Source: an uncultured Desulfofustis sp. (lineage in GTDB: Bacteria; Desulfobacterota; Desulfobulbia; Desulfobulbales; Desulfocapsaceae). Taken from it: DNA of 35,672 nucleotides. This document shows, in pieces, positions 25,354 to 34,482 of this stretch. The translations under genes and the position numbers were made by a program. Position 1 is the stretch's first letter, and the number at the start of each line of letters is the position of its first letter. The stretch lies in assembly GCA_905479735.1 (NCBI GenBank), contig CAJQNS010000171.1, positions 1 through 35,672 on the forward strand. The letters run 5' to 3'. The notes beneath the pieces were generated by a model. It saw only the letters and a program-made list of their open reading frames with translations. It was not told the DNA's origin and did not search any database.

Positions 25354-26307
25354 ATGGGTAAGCAAGACGAATATCTGAAGCGCTATCGGGAACAACAGAG
25401 CTGGTACCGGTCCTCATTCACCGAAAAAAGGATTCCATCCTCCGGCGGGGGTACGCTTCGTGTTGCTTTGCCTAACAGGACTTCCCAGAAAGTTACGACT
25501 GTCGTGGTCAGCGGCAGGACAGAGTATATAGAAAAATATATAGAGTTTGCCCGTGACCTGAATCATAGAGGGATATCCGTTTGTCTCTACGACCATTGCG
25601 GGCAGGGTGCTTCAGATAGACAGCTTGAGGATCGCCAAAAGGGTCATATCGATCGATTCGATACCTACGTGGAAGATCTGCATCGAGTGGTTGGTGAGTT
25701 AAGCGGTGCAGAGGGGCTTGACCAGGTTCGGTTGATCAGCCATTCGATGGGGGGAACCGTATCGATGCTCTATGCAATGCGCCACCCCGGGAGAATAAAC
25801 AGTCTGGTTCTCGGGTCGCCGATGTGTGCGATCAGAACCGACTCTATTTTCCCGCAGTTTCTGATCAAGCCCTATGTCTCGGCAGCCTGCCGACTCGGAC
25901 GCGGTGATCACTATGTGGCGACCACCGGGCCCTACCAGCCAGTCCTTCCGTTCAAGGAAAATCTGTTCACCTCGGATGAAGTGCGGTTCAGCTATAACCG
26001 CTTTCTCACCAACTTACTCGATTTCGCGCCTCTCGGAGGACCCACGTATAGCTGGCTGCATGAGGCTTACAAGGCAATGAGAGCGGTGAACGCAAATATA
26101 GAAAGAATTGCTATTCCGATGCTCATCTTTGCGGCTCCCCATGATCAGGTAATAAAGAGCGGAGTAATAAAACGGATCTCCACATCATCCGAGTACTGCT
26201 CAGTTCAAGAATACGATGATGGCCGCCATGAGCTATTCATGGAAGTCGATCGGATAAGAGATGACATCCTTACCCGGACGGTGAACTTCTTCGAAAAAAG
26301 CCTCTAG
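25354..26307 (+). CDS. Alpha/beta hydrolase, lysophospholipase (PldB)-like
   Basis: A 317-residue alpha/beta-hydrolase of the serine aminopeptidase/lysophospholipase L2 group. The strand-loop VSGRTEYIEKY (52-62) matches the family's oxyanion region, LYDHCGQGASDR (78-89) corresponds to DxRGxGxS with Cys in place of the usual Arg, and the nucleophile elbow SHSMGG gives Ser131. The acid is expected in FAAPHDQVI and the base in DGRHELFME near the C terminus, so the triad is complete. There is no signal peptide, hence probably cytoplasmic or membrane-associated. The likely role is hydrolysis of lysophospholipids or related esters; the substrate is not certain. It is a single gene whose stop overlaps the convergent TRAP permease stop by 4 bases. 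Confidence 0.82.
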   Translation: MGKQDEYLKRYREQQSWYRSSFTEKRIPSSGGGTLRVALPNRTSQKVTTVVVSGRTEYIEKYIEFARDLNHRGISVCLYDHCGQGASDRQLEDRQKGHIDRFDTYVEDLHRVVGELSGAEGLDQVRLISHSMGGTVSMLYAMRHPGRINSLVLGSPMCAIRTDSIFPQFLIKPYVSAACRLGRGDHYVATTGPYQPVLPFKENLFTSDEVRFSYNRFLTNLLDFAPLGGPTYSWLHEAYKAMRAVNANIERIAIPMLIFAAPHDQVIKSGVIKRISTSSEYCSVQEYDDGRHELFMEVDRIRDDILTRTVNFFEKSL

Positions 26308-28385
26308 CCTTTTCCGCTTTTTCTTCTGATATTAAAAAACAGCAACAGCAACAGGCAGCTCAGTGCTGCAGCCTGTATGAGCACCATTGTCGGTTTTAAA
26401 AGGGCCAGGGCGAGGAGCACCAACAACAGCCTGATTGGCAGAGTGACAGGGTTTTCCATATGGCCCTGAAGGGCGCAGGTAAAGGCGTAGAGTCCGGCCA
26501 GTGCAAAGATAAAAATAGTGAGTATTTCCGGCCAACTACCACCAAGAAGTGGCGTGTAGGCAAAAAGCAGTGGGATGATGTAGAGACCTTTGGCAATTTT
26601 CCAGGACCTTAGACCAGTTGCCATTGGCGGAGTCTCAGCGATAGCTGCTGCGGTAAATGCAGCCAGACAGACCGGTGGAGTCACGTTGGAATCCTGGCTG
26701 AGCCAGAAGATGATCATATGAGCTGAAAGCAGTGCGAAGAGTGCGGCATCAGGTGACAGGGCCATATCGCGCACGGTGCCGGCCAGGTCAGGAGGAATGG
26801 CATCGAGTAAAGTCCTGGCCTGTTCGATGGCCATCGGCTTGCTCAGCATTTCGATTTGGTCGGGCAGGGCCAGCATCATAACAGCCTTCACCTCTTCACC
26901 CAGGTTTCCGGCGGCAAGAATCTGGACGATCTGTCCATCAACGATCAGGTTGTACAGGGCCGGGGCTGAAAGGGTGCCGAGGACAATATAAGCTGCAGTA
27001 ACCGGCAATCCCATACCAAGCACCAGGGAGGCAAGGCCGATCAAGGTTATGGCGATAAGCAGGCTGTTGCCTGACCAGTTGGTAATCATCAGCGAGAATG
27101 TATTACCGATGCCTGCCGTGGCAATGACGTTGACAACCAGACCAACGCTGCAGAGCAGGATAGCGGTCATAACCATATTTCGGGCGCCAAGCGCAAGTGC
27201 CTCGAAAACACCTTTGATTCCCATTCTATTAGGAGTCAGCCAGGATGAGGCCACTACGGCGACAATGGAAATGCCGGCGGCATAGGTGGGTGTAAAGCCA
27301 TATATCAACAAGCCGATCAAAACTGAAATTGGCAGGAGAAAAGGCAGCCCTCCTGTTTTTATTACCTCGAATATCTTAAGATTTTCATCTTCCACTGCCT
27401 CAATATTTGAACGTTTGGCTTCTACCCGCACGAAAAAACCAACCGTGGCAAAATAAAGAATTGCCGGCAAGACCGAGTAAACAACGATCGTGGTATAGGG
27501 GATTTGAGTATAGCTGGCCATCACAAAAGCTCCAGCTCCCATAATTGGCGGCATCAGTTGTCCACCGGTTGAGGCTGCAGCTTCGACACCAGCTGCAAAT
27601 TTTGGTTCGAATCCTGCCCGTTTCATCAACGGGATGGTAATTACTCCTGTTGAGGCGGTATTGGCAACAGCAGAACCGGAAATGGTCCCGGTAAGACCGG
27701 AGGCAAAGACTGCGACAAGTCCCGGGCCACCAATAAATCTTCCGGCTACGGCTCTAGCAAGGTTTATGACGAATTCTCCGGCACCTGATTTCAGAAGAAA
27801 TGCGCCGAACAGGATAAACATGAAGACAAAAGTCGAGGATATTCTGGCTATGTTTCCAAAAATGCCGTCATCACCATAGATTGATCTGAAAAGTATGGTT
27901 TCGGCAGTCAATCCGCTGAACTTAAAAACACCGCCGATCAGACTGCCCCACCAGCCGACGTAGGAGAGAGCAAGAATAATGAGGACAGGAATAATCCAGC
28001 CGGTGGTGCGCCTGGTAAATTCAATGGCTGTGAAAATGAGCAGGGTACCTGCTATCCACTCGTTTCTGCTCAAATGCACGCCGCGGGCGTAAATCGCATC
28101 CTCCATGCTAATCATGTAAAGTGCGCAGACTGCAGCAATTACCCCTATGGATAGATCAATGAAGAGAGAAAAACTACTCCTGGGGGAACCCTTTGTTTTT
28201 CTTATCGGGTAGACGAGGGCGCAGAGAAGCGCAAACCCGGAGAAATGAAGCGAGTTTTGAAGAAGGTTGGGAAGTATGGCGAATATATTAAAATAAATGT
28301 GCAGTAAAGAGACGATGACCCCGAGAAAAAATATGGCTTTCTCAATATATAGCTGCGAATCGGTCTCGGAGGTTTCGGCTTTCAC
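26304..28385 (-). CDS. TRAP transporter fused permease (DctQ-DctM type, TAXI family)
   Basis: A 693-residue inner-membrane protein in which the small 4-helix (Q) and large 12-helix (M) TRAP permease subunits are fused, as is typical of TAXI-type TRAP systems. About 17 hydrophobic segments are visible. The M-domain signature GLTGTISGSAVANTASTG, with TIPLMKRAGFEP and AAASTGGQLMPPIMGAGAFVM, is clear, and GLASLVLGMGLPVTAAY marks the second pseudo-repeat. Transport is driven by the Na+ or proton gradient, with substrate delivered by the periplasmic protein encoded just upstream. The start is GTG at 28385, with AGG upstream. The substrate is unknown; carboxylates or glutamate-type compounds are usual. 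Confidence 0.93.
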   Translation of the reverse strand: MKAETSETDSQLYIEKAIFFLGVIVSLLHIYFNIFAILPNLLQNSLHFSGFALLCALVYPIRKTKGSPRSSFSLFIDLSIGVIAAVCALYMISMEDAIYARGVHLSRNEWIAGTLLIFTAIEFTRRTTGWIIPVLIILALSYVGWWGSLIGGVFKFSGLTAETILFRSIYGDDGIFGNIARISSTFVFMFILFGAFLLKSGAGEFVINLARAVAGRFIGGPGLVAVFASGLTGTISGSAVANTASTGVITIPLMKRAGFEPKFAAGVEAAASTGGQLMPPIMGAGAFVMASYTQIPYTTIVVYSVLPAILYFATVGFFVRVEAKRSNIEAVEDENLKIFEVIKTGGLPFLLPISVLIGLLIYGFTPTYAAGISIVAVVASSWLTPNRMGIKGVFEALALGARNMVMTAILLCSVGLVVNVIATAGIGNTFSLMITNWSGNSLLIAITLIGLASLVLGMGLPVTAAYIVLGTLSAPALYNLIVDGQIVQILAAGNLGEEVKAVMMLALPDQIEMLSKPMAIEQARTLLDAIPPDLAGTVRDMALSPDAALFALLSAHMIIFWLSQDSNVTPPVCLAAFTAAAIAETPPMATGLRSWKIAKGLYIIPLLFAYTPLLGGSWPEILTIFIFALAGLYAFTCALQGHMENPVTLPIRLLLVLLALALLKPTMVLIQAAALSCLLLLLFFNIRRKSGKG

Positions 28386-28409
28386 ACATTACACCTGAGG
28401 GGAAGTCGG

Positions 28410-28445
28410 CAAGTTCACTCCCGGCAATGGGCGGGAGTGAACTTG
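28410..28445 (-). promoter_or_regulatory. Perfect 14-bp intercistronic hairpin between TAXI binding protein and permease
   Basis: CAAGTTCACTCCCG (28410-28423) pairs exactly with CGGGAGTGAACTTG (28432-28445) across an 8-base loop. It begins 10 bases past the binding-protein stop and there is no U tract after it, so it is not a standard terminator. It probably protects the binding-protein mRNA from 3' decay or attenuates read-through, giving more binding protein than permease. Confidence 0.6.
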
Positions 28446-28455
28446 GTAGCATTTA

Positions 28456-29475
28456 TTAGGGCATCAATCGAGCCGGGATGTCCAGCCCTGCTTCTTTAAA
28501 GTACTTGGCTGCTCCCGGGTGCAGCGGCATTGGCAATCCTGCAAGGGACTTTTCAAGAGCCATGACTGAAGTAGCTTTATGAATTGCATTCAGAAACGGC
28601 AGGTTCTCATAAATGGTTTTGGTAATCATGTAGACAGCCTCTTCGTCAACATCAGCTCGGACGGCGAGAAAGTTCGGCTGGGCAATAGTGTTGATATCTT
28701 TTGCCTGCCCCGGGTAGGTTCCGGATTTGATCACGTAGCGGGTATAGAGTTCAAATCCACCATCAGCCTTCTTGGCCTGCTCGTCGGTGAAATCAAGAAT
28801 TTGGATTTTATCGCCCATGGCAGCCATAACGCGGGTAATTGCACCGGTTGGCGCTCCTCCGGGAATGCCTAAACCGGAAATTTGTCCGTTCTGCAAAGCA
28901 TCTGCACTGGGGCCGTAGCCGCCATATACAAGTTCGAAATCTTTTTCTGCATCCAGGCCGAGGTTACCCAGCAGGAACTTGTTGGATCCAATGGTTCCTG
29001 AATTTTTGGCGCCCAGAGCCATACGCTCACCCTTAAGGTTTTCCAGGTCTGCGATGGTGCCGGTTTTCGCTTTGTCTGCAAGAATGGTGAAATGTTCTAC
29101 ATTCTGCCAGAGCATGGTCACCGAGCGCAATTCTTTTTGGGGGCCGTCATTTTCCAAAGGACCCTTACCGTTCCAAGCGTAGTAGCCAAAAAGGCCCTGC
29201 AGAATGGCAAACTGAACTTCATCATCCCGCAAAAGCTTGATGTTTTCTCCGGAACCGGCTGAGTTGATGGCAGACATACCAATTTTGTGTTTTGGCTGCA
29301 GCTTAACCTTGGTAAGCGTCGAAATGGCCACGCCAACTGGGTAGTATGTACCTCCGGTGGTTGCAGTTGCAAGGAGATAGCTGCGTTCCTCAGCTGCCCG
29401 AGCTGGATTTGCGCTAAAAAAAGCAATGGCAACTGCGGCAATGACAAGGTGGAAAGACAGGGATTTACACTTCAT
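28456..29475 (-). CDS. TRAP transporter solute-binding protein, TAXI family
   Basis: A 339-residue periplasmic binding protein. The signal peptide spans about 1-27 with cleavage after ARA. The mature protein begins with the TAXI signature LATATTGGTYYPVGVAIS, followed by INSAGSGENIKLLRDDEVQF, LWQNVEHFTIL, LKGERMALGAKNSGT and IPGGAPTGAI. It captures a substrate, probably an organic anion or amino acid, and hands it to the fused permease encoded next on the same strand. AGGAG lies 7 bases before the ATG. The 287-bp region upstream (29476-29762) is shared with the divergent PA14 gene and should contain both promoters, but I could not choose convincing hexamers. Confidence 0.94.
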   Translation of the reverse strand: MKCKSLSFHLVIAAVAIAFFSANPARAAEERSYLLATATTGGTYYPVGVAISTLTKVKLQPKHKIGMSAINSAGSGENIKLLRDDEVQFAILQGLFGYYAWNGKGPLENDGPQKELRSVTMLWQNVEHFTILADKAKTGTIADLENLKGERMALGAKNSGTIGSNKFLLGNLGLDAEKDFELVYGGYGPSADALQNGQISGLGIPGGAPTGAITRVMAAMGDKIQILDFTDEQAKKADGGFELYTRYVIKSGTYPGQAKDINTIAQPNFLAVRADVDEEAVYMITKTIYENLPFLNAIHKATSVMALEKSLAGLPMPLHPGAAKYFKEAGLDIPARLMP

Positions 29476-29547
29476 TGTTCACTCCTATGGCTGAGATTTC
29501 CGGGCCGAACCTGCGTAAGCTCCGGCACTTTGGGGTGGTCAAGGAAC

Positions 29548-29565
29548 GGCATGGATGCTCATGCC
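29548..29565. promoter_or_regulatory. 6-bp dyad in the divergent TAXI/PA14 intergenic region
   Basis: GGCATG (29548-29553) and CATGCC (29560-29565) are inverted around a 6-base centre, about 75 bases upstream of the TAXI binding-protein start. This position suits a repressor or activator site for the transporter. No other structure or gene stands out in 29476-29762. Confidence 0.3.
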
Positions 29566-29762
29566 ACTAATAAAGAGAATACACTTTATTCATATCTTCA
29601 AGAACAATGTGTGACTGATCTGTTCGATCTATCACCACACTTAAGTTGAAATAATCACAAACCCTGGAATTGAAAGGGTATGAATTTGTATTTTCAGAGG
29701 AAATGAATAGATTTGAAACCAGTGAATCAAGAACTGTAATAGATCAGCAAAGGGGATAGAGT

Positions 29763-30395
29763 ATGCGATCGCAACTTGGACAAAAATGGCTGTTGTTAAT
29801 CGGAGTGCTTTGTCTGCTTGCAGTACCGCCTGCTGATGCTGCCAAGGATTTCAGCAAGCCGGTCGAATACGCGCCGCTCCAGGTGCAAAACATTGAACCC
29901 GAGATCGTTTCACTGGAGTTATTGGCAAAAGGATTGAGCGTTGTCTATTATCTGGAATTTTTTGAACGAAACCTGGATAGCATTCCCGGAAATGGCGGTT
30001 CCTCGTTCAGGAAAAAAACAGGCAAACCCATTTTCGAATTGAATCATCAGTTCGGCAAGGAAGAGGTCTTTGACAGCGGTACCAACCGTGGGGTGGCTAT
30101 GCGTATGCTGGGTTATCTCGTTATCAAAGAAGAAGGGCTGTATCAGTTTCAGGCTCTGTCCAACGACGGTGTCAACGTCCTGTTCAGCGGTGAGACAGTG
30201 ATCAGCGACCCAGAACAGCATTCGGACCGGCTCTCCAATATAGGCCACGCCACCTTTGACAAGGCCGGTCATTATCCGCTGCAGGTGGAATATTTCCAGC
30301 GCAAAGGAACCGCGGCGCTGAAATTGTTCTGGAAGACTCCTGGAAGTGAAAATTTCGTCCCCATTCCACCAAACGCATATGTCCATTTGCCCTGA
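29763..30395 (+). CDS. Secreted PA14-domain protein
   Basis: A 210-residue exported protein. The signal peptide (about 1-26, ending ADA) is followed by a short linker and one PA14 domain (about 50-205). Recognisable PA14 features are YYLEFFERNLDSIP, a middle LGYLVIKEEGLYQFQALSNDG, VNVLFSGETVI, and the final HYPLQVEYFQRKGTAALKLFW. PA14 domains generally bind carbohydrate and are usually attached to glycosidases, adhesins or toxins; here the domain stands alone, with no catalytic module or membrane anchor. A good Shine-Dalgarno (AAAGGGGA) precedes ATG 29763. It lies between the divergent TRAP transporter and pta with no obvious functional tie to either. Confidence 0.82.
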   Translation: MRSQLGQKWLLLIGVLCLLAVPPADAAKDFSKPVEYAPLQVQNIEPEIVSLELLAKGLSVVYYLEFFERNLDSIPGNGGSSFRKKTGKPIFELNHQFGKEEVFDSGTNRGVAMRMLGYLVIKEEGLYQFQALSNDGVNVLFSGETVISDPEQHSDRLSNIGHATFDKAGHYPLQVEYFQRKGTAALKLFWKTPGSENFVPIPPNAYVHLP

Positions 30396-30509
30396 TTTGT
30401 GCTAAGTTCCCAATCCTCGGTAAGACAGTATGACGGAGCCATCCGACACCTGGATACCAGGGTCGAGGCGACCATAGCCCTTTAATCTCAAACTAATCCA
30501 ACTGACCAC

Positions 30510-32624
30510 ATGCCGAACAATCTCTACGTAACTGCCACCGAAGAGCGCAGCGGAAAGTCGGTCATCGTCCTCGGCATCATGCAGATGCTGTTGAATCAGC
30601 TTCATCGAGTGGCTTTTTTCAGGCCGATAATCAATGACCATGTGGAGGAAAAACCGGACCACGATATTAGTCTTATCAGCGACCATTTCAATCTTGAGCA
30701 GGAGTATGAAACCTGCTACGGCTGTACCCTGAAAAAGGCTTATGAGTTGATCAATTCCGGTCGCGAGGACGATTTACATGACCTCATTCTCCAAAAATAC
30801 CGCGAGATTGCCGATGAATACGATTTCGTCTTGATCGAGGGAACCGATTTCAGGGGCCAGGATACTACCTTCGAATCAGAGATAAATGGCGACATCGCAG
30901 CCAATCTCGGGGCGCCGGTTCTACTGATTTCCTCGGGCCGCAAGAAAACGGTCGAGGAGATGATCCGGCAGGTTCAGGTGTCCATCGACAGCCACAAAGA
31001 GAAGGGACTTATTCTTATCTCTTCGATTATAAATCGTGCACCGGAGGGCTTGACATCACAGATCCTCTCTGACATAAGGCGGAAATATCATCCGGATGAG
31101 GGGCTGCCGTTTTATGTTATCCCAGAGAATCCAGCCCTCGCCAACCCCACTGTTGGTGATGTCAATCGCTGGCTCAACGGCAGTATCATGTACGGAGCAG
31201 CGGCTTTAAACATGGTTGTCGGGGATTATGTGGTGGCCGCCATGAGGGTCGAGAATTTCCTTGAATACATCACTCCGGGATGTTTGGTAATCACGCCTGG
31301 CGACCGGCATGACATCATTCTGGCCAGCCTCTCGGCCCGCTCCTCAACCTCCTACCCAGAAGTTTCGGGTATTGTGCTTACCGGCGGCCTGGTACCCTCA
31401 GACAATGTTCGCCGCCTCATTGAAGGTTGGTCGGGCAAGCCCGTGCCGATAATCTGTGTAAAAGGTCATACCTATCTGGTTGTTAAGCAGCTCTACGAGC
31501 TATACGGACATATTGAGGCCGGCGATCAACCCAGAATAGCCACGGCCCTCGGTGATTTTTCAAAGTACGTGAATGTCGCCGAATTGCGGGAAAACGTGAT
31601 CACCGACCGGCCGGCTCAAATCACTCCCAAGATGTTCGAATATTCACTCACCGAAAGGGCCGCTGAGAATCGCCAGAGAATCGTCTTGCCTGAAGGAAAC
31701 TGTGAACGCATTCTCAGGGCAGCCGATATCCTTCTCAGGCGTGGGGTTGCGGATCTGACAATTCTCGGTCGAGAGGATCAGGTCAGGGCCCTGGCTGCTG
31801 CTAGTGGGCTTGATCTCACCTGGGTGGAAGTGATTGATCCCCAGACCAGCCCGTTGCTTGATGATTTCGTTCAGACCTACATCTCTTTGCGCCAGCACAA
31901 GGGCGTCATAGAGGATATGGCCAGAGACAGGATGTCCGACACTACCTATTTTGGCACCATGATGGTCCACAAAGGGTTCGCCGATGGTATGGTTTCCGGT
32001 GCTCTGAATACCACGGCCCACACAGTCCGTCCGGCCTTTGAGTTCATCAAGGCCAAACCGGGCTTTACCATCGTCAGTTCAGTATTTCTCATGTGTCTGC
32101 GTGATCGTATTTTGGTCTACGGTGACTGTGCGGTCAATACCAACCCCGATGCTTCCCAGCTTGCCGAGATTGCTTTGAGTTCCGCTGAGACGGCACGCAC
32201 TTTTGGTATCGAACCGCGGGTGGCCATGCTCAGCTATTCGACTGGCACTTCCGGTAAGGGTGAGGACGTGGAAAAAGTGGCGGAAGCCACCCATATAGCC
32301 CAGAAGTTGATAAAGGAACGAAATCTCGATTTCATTCTGGAAGGTCCACTGCAATACGATGCCGCTATCGATCCTGAAGTGGCCAACACCAAGATGCCGG
32401 GATCCGCAGTAGCGGGGCGGGCAACAGTGTTCATTTTTCCCGATCTGAACACCGGCAACAACACCTATAAAGCCGTGCAGCGAGCCGCCAACGCCGTGGC
32501 CATAGGGCCGATCCTGCAGGGACTCAACAAACCGGTAAATGATTTGTCCCGGGGGTGTACCATTGATGATATCGTCAATACGGTTGCCATTACTGCGGTA
32601 CAGGCCCAGGCGGAAGATCTCTAG
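30510..32624 (+). CDS. pta: Phosphate acetyltransferase (long form, with BioD-like and DRTGG domains)
   Basis: A 704-residue enzyme converting acetyl-CoA and phosphate to acetyl phosphate. It is the long form: an N-terminal P-loop/BioD-like domain (TATEERSGKSVIV at 8-20, VLIEGTDFRG at 107-116), a DRTGG regulatory domain (about 215-330) and the catalytic PTA domain (about 376-700), with RIVLPEGNCERILRAAD, GTMMVHKGFADGMVSGA, SYSTGTSGKGEDVEKV and the final region FPDLNTGNNTYKAVQR. It forms a tight operon with ackA, 3 bases downstream. No Shine-Dalgarno is recognisable before ATG 30510, and the frame is closed just upstream (TAA 30483), so the start is secure but the initiation signal is odd. Two tiny hairpins lie in the leader (30449-30461 and 30461-30473). 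Confidence 0.96.
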   Translation: MPNNLYVTATEERSGKSVIVLGIMQMLLNQLHRVAFFRPIINDHVEEKPDHDISLISDHFNLEQEYETCYGCTLKKAYELINSGREDDLHDLILQKYREIADEYDFVLIEGTDFRGQDTTFESEINGDIAANLGAPVLLISSGRKKTVEEMIRQVQVSIDSHKEKGLILISSIINRAPEGLTSQILSDIRRKYHPDEGLPFYVIPENPALANPTVGDVNRWLNGSIMYGAAALNMVVGDYVVAAMRVENFLEYITPGCLVITPGDRHDIILASLSARSSTSYPEVSGIVLTGGLVPSDNVRRLIEGWSGKPVPIICVKGHTYLVVKQLYELYGHIEAGDQPRIATALGDFSKYVNVAELRENVITDRPAQITPKMFEYSLTERAAENRQRIVLPEGNCERILRAADILLRRGVADLTILGREDQVRALAAASGLDLTWVEVIDPQTSPLLDDFVQTYISLRQHKGVIEDMARDRMSDTTYFGTMMVHKGFADGMVSGALNTTAHTVRPAFEFIKAKPGFTIVSSVFLMCLRDRILVYGDCAVNTNPDASQLAEIALSSAETARTFGIEPRVAMLSYSTGTSGKGEDVEKVAEATHIAQKLIKERNLDFILEGPLQYDAAIDPEVANTKMPGSAVAGRATVFIFPDLNTGNNTYKAVQRAANAVAIGPILQGLNKPVNDLSRGCTIDDIVNTVAITAVQAQAEDL

Positions 32625-32627
32625 GAA

Positions 32628-33863
32628 ATGAAAGCACTGATTATAAATTCGGGCAGTTCCTCGATAAAGTTCCAGCTCCTGGAGATGGAGGGCGAGCATG
32701 TCCTGGCCTCTGGCCTGGTTGAACGTATCGGCGAGGAAGCGGGTAAAATCAGCTGCCTGATGCGACCCGGATCGTCAGCCCAGAGCACAATAGAGAAAGT
32801 GACTAAAATCACTGATCATCAGCATGGCATGGTTATGGCTGGCGAAGTTCTTTGCGATGAACAGGAAGGCGTGGTTCGTTCCAGGCAGGAGATCGGTGTT
32901 ATCGGGCATCGAGTTGTCCATGGAGGGGAAGCCTTTCATCAACCGACTATTATCGATGACACGGTGGTTGCTGCAATAGAGCGGAATATTCCGCTGGCTC
33001 CGCTGCACAACCCAGCCAACCTTGATGGCATCAGGGTTGCAAGGCAGCTGTTTCCGGGGATAGCACAAGTGGCGGTCTTTGATACGGCGTTTCATCAGAC
33101 GATCCCCAAACGGGCACATATCTATGCGCTGCCTTATGAGTTGTATGAACGTCACCGCGTCCGCCGTTATGGTTTTCATGGTACTTCCCATAAATTTGTT
33201 GCCGGAGAATGTGCCGCACTGATGGGCAAGCGACTGTCAGAGACCAATCTGATATCCATTCATCTTGGCAATGGATGTTCCATGAGCGCTGTCGAACAGG
33301 GCCGCAGTGTAGATACCTCGCTGGGTATGACGCCGCTCGAAGGACTGGTCATGGGAACCAGAAGCGGGGATGTGGACCCGGCTATACATTTATTTCTGCA
33401 GCGCACTGCGGGTATGGATCTGGTGCAGATAGACGCCATGCTCAACAAGGATTCGGGTTTGAAAGGCATCTGCGGTCTCAACGACATGAGAGATATCCAC
33501 GATGCAGCAGGCAAGGGGGACGAACTGGCCAGTCTCGCCCTTGAGGTGCAGACTTACAGGAACAAAAAATATATCGGTGCCTATATGGCGGTGCTTGGCC
33601 GGGTGGACGCTTTGGTCTTCACCGCCGGCATTGGGGAAAACGATCCAATCGTCAGGGAAAAATCGGTTGCCGGCTTGGAGCATCTCGGCATCGAACTCGA
33701 TGTTGAGAAAAACCTACAGCGATTTAAACAACCAGCCTCTCTGCATACTGCTGAGAGCCGTGTTCAAATCTGGGTTATCCCGACCAACGAGGAACTGGCC
33801 ATAGCCCGAGAGAGCATAAGCGTTGTTGAAGACGCAAAATATTTAAAGGATGCACGACAATGA
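32628..33863 (+). CDS. ackA: Acetate kinase
   Basis: A 411-residue kinase making ATP and acetate from acetyl phosphate. It starts with the ASKHA signature LIINSGSSSIKFQLLE (4-19, Asn7), and key residues are present: Arg95 in HRVVHGGE, Asp152 in FDTAFHQTIP, His184 in YGFHGTSHKF, Arg245 in MGTRSGDVDP, the GIGEND motif and the C-terminal Glu of PTNEELAIA. It is 3 bases downstream of pta and overlaps lutC by 4 bases, so the three are co-transcribed. In a lactate-oxidising anaerobe this pair gives substrate-level ATP. Confidence 0.97.
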   Translation: MKALIINSGSSSIKFQLLEMEGEHVLASGLVERIGEEAGKISCLMRPGSSAQSTIEKVTKITDHQHGMVMAGEVLCDEQEGVVRSRQEIGVIGHRVVHGGEAFHQPTIIDDTVVAAIERNIPLAPLHNPANLDGIRVARQLFPGIAQVAVFDTAFHQTIPKRAHIYALPYELYERHRVRRYGFHGTSHKFVAGECAALMGKRLSETNLISIHLGNGCSMSAVEQGRSVDTSLGMTPLEGLVMGTRSGDVDPAIHLFLQRTAGMDLVQIDAMLNKDSGLKGICGLNDMRDIHDAAGKGDELASLALEVQTYRNKKYIGAYMAVLGRVDALVFTAGIGENDPIVREKSVAGLEHLGIELDVEKNLQRFKQPASLHTAESRVQIWVIPTNEELAIARESISVVEDAKYLKDARQ

Positions 33864-34480
33864 CCGAAACCCAGGAAGCCATTCCGAAGCAGTCCTCAGA
33901 TATTGACAGATTTGTTGAGAAGGCAAAACTTTCCGCTGCCACTGTTTCAACCATTACATCTTTCGATGAAGCGGTGAGCTATGCGGTAACTTTGTGCCTC
34001 GATCGGCCGCTGAACCGTTATGCGATAAGCGACGGGGCTGTCGACATTTCTGGGCTTCGCAAAGTTATAGCCGCCCCATTTCTCTCTGAATCTGAGTATG
34101 GCCTGCTCAAAGAAAAGTGTACGGAAAATTCCGTCGACTGCATTGATTCTGGGATGCGGGACAATCTCATCGGCGTCGATGTCGGACTCACCTATGGAGA
34201 CCTCGGCCTTGCCGAAACCGGTACCTTGGTGCTCAACTGCCCGGATGAAGAGCTTCGGTTGGCAACCATGCTGTGTGAATATCATGTGTGCGTGTTGCCG
34301 AAATCGAAAATCTTCGTCGACGGATATGGGGCCGAGAAGCAGCTGCAGAAATTCATGCTAGACTCGCCAAATTACACCGCTTTTATCACCGGACCAAGCC
34401 GAACTGCTGATATCGAGCGTGTTCTCTCCATTGGTGTTCATGGACCACTCGAGCTTCATATTCTGATTTTGGAGGACTGA
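33860..34480 (+). CDS. lutC: Lactate utilization protein LutC-like (LUD domain)
   Basis: A 206-residue LUD-domain protein. The family core GVDVGLTYGDLGLAETGTLVLN and the following LPKSKIFV, FITGPSRTADIERVLSIGVHGP are clear. LutC works with LutB (and LutA) in an iron-sulfur L-lactate dehydrogenase complex that oxidises lactate to pyruvate. The start ATG 33860 overlaps the ackA stop by 4 bases with AAAGGA 9 bases ahead, and lutB follows after 2 bases. In Desulfovibrio vulgaris homologues of pta, ackA, lutC and lutB lie in the same order in the organic-acid oxidation operon, which supports the role in lactate oxidation. No LutA is present in the window. Confidence 0.9.
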   Translation: MTETQEAIPKQSSDIDRFVEKAKLSAATVSTITSFDEAVSYAVTLCLDRPLNRYAISDGAVDISGLRKVIAAPFLSESEYGLLKEKCTENSVDCIDSGMRDNLIGVDVGLTYGDLGLAETGTLVLNCPDEELRLATMLCEYHVCVLPKSKIFVDGYGAEKQLQKFMLDSPNYTAFITGPSRTADIERVLSIGVHGPLELHILILED

Positions 34481-34482
34481 TC

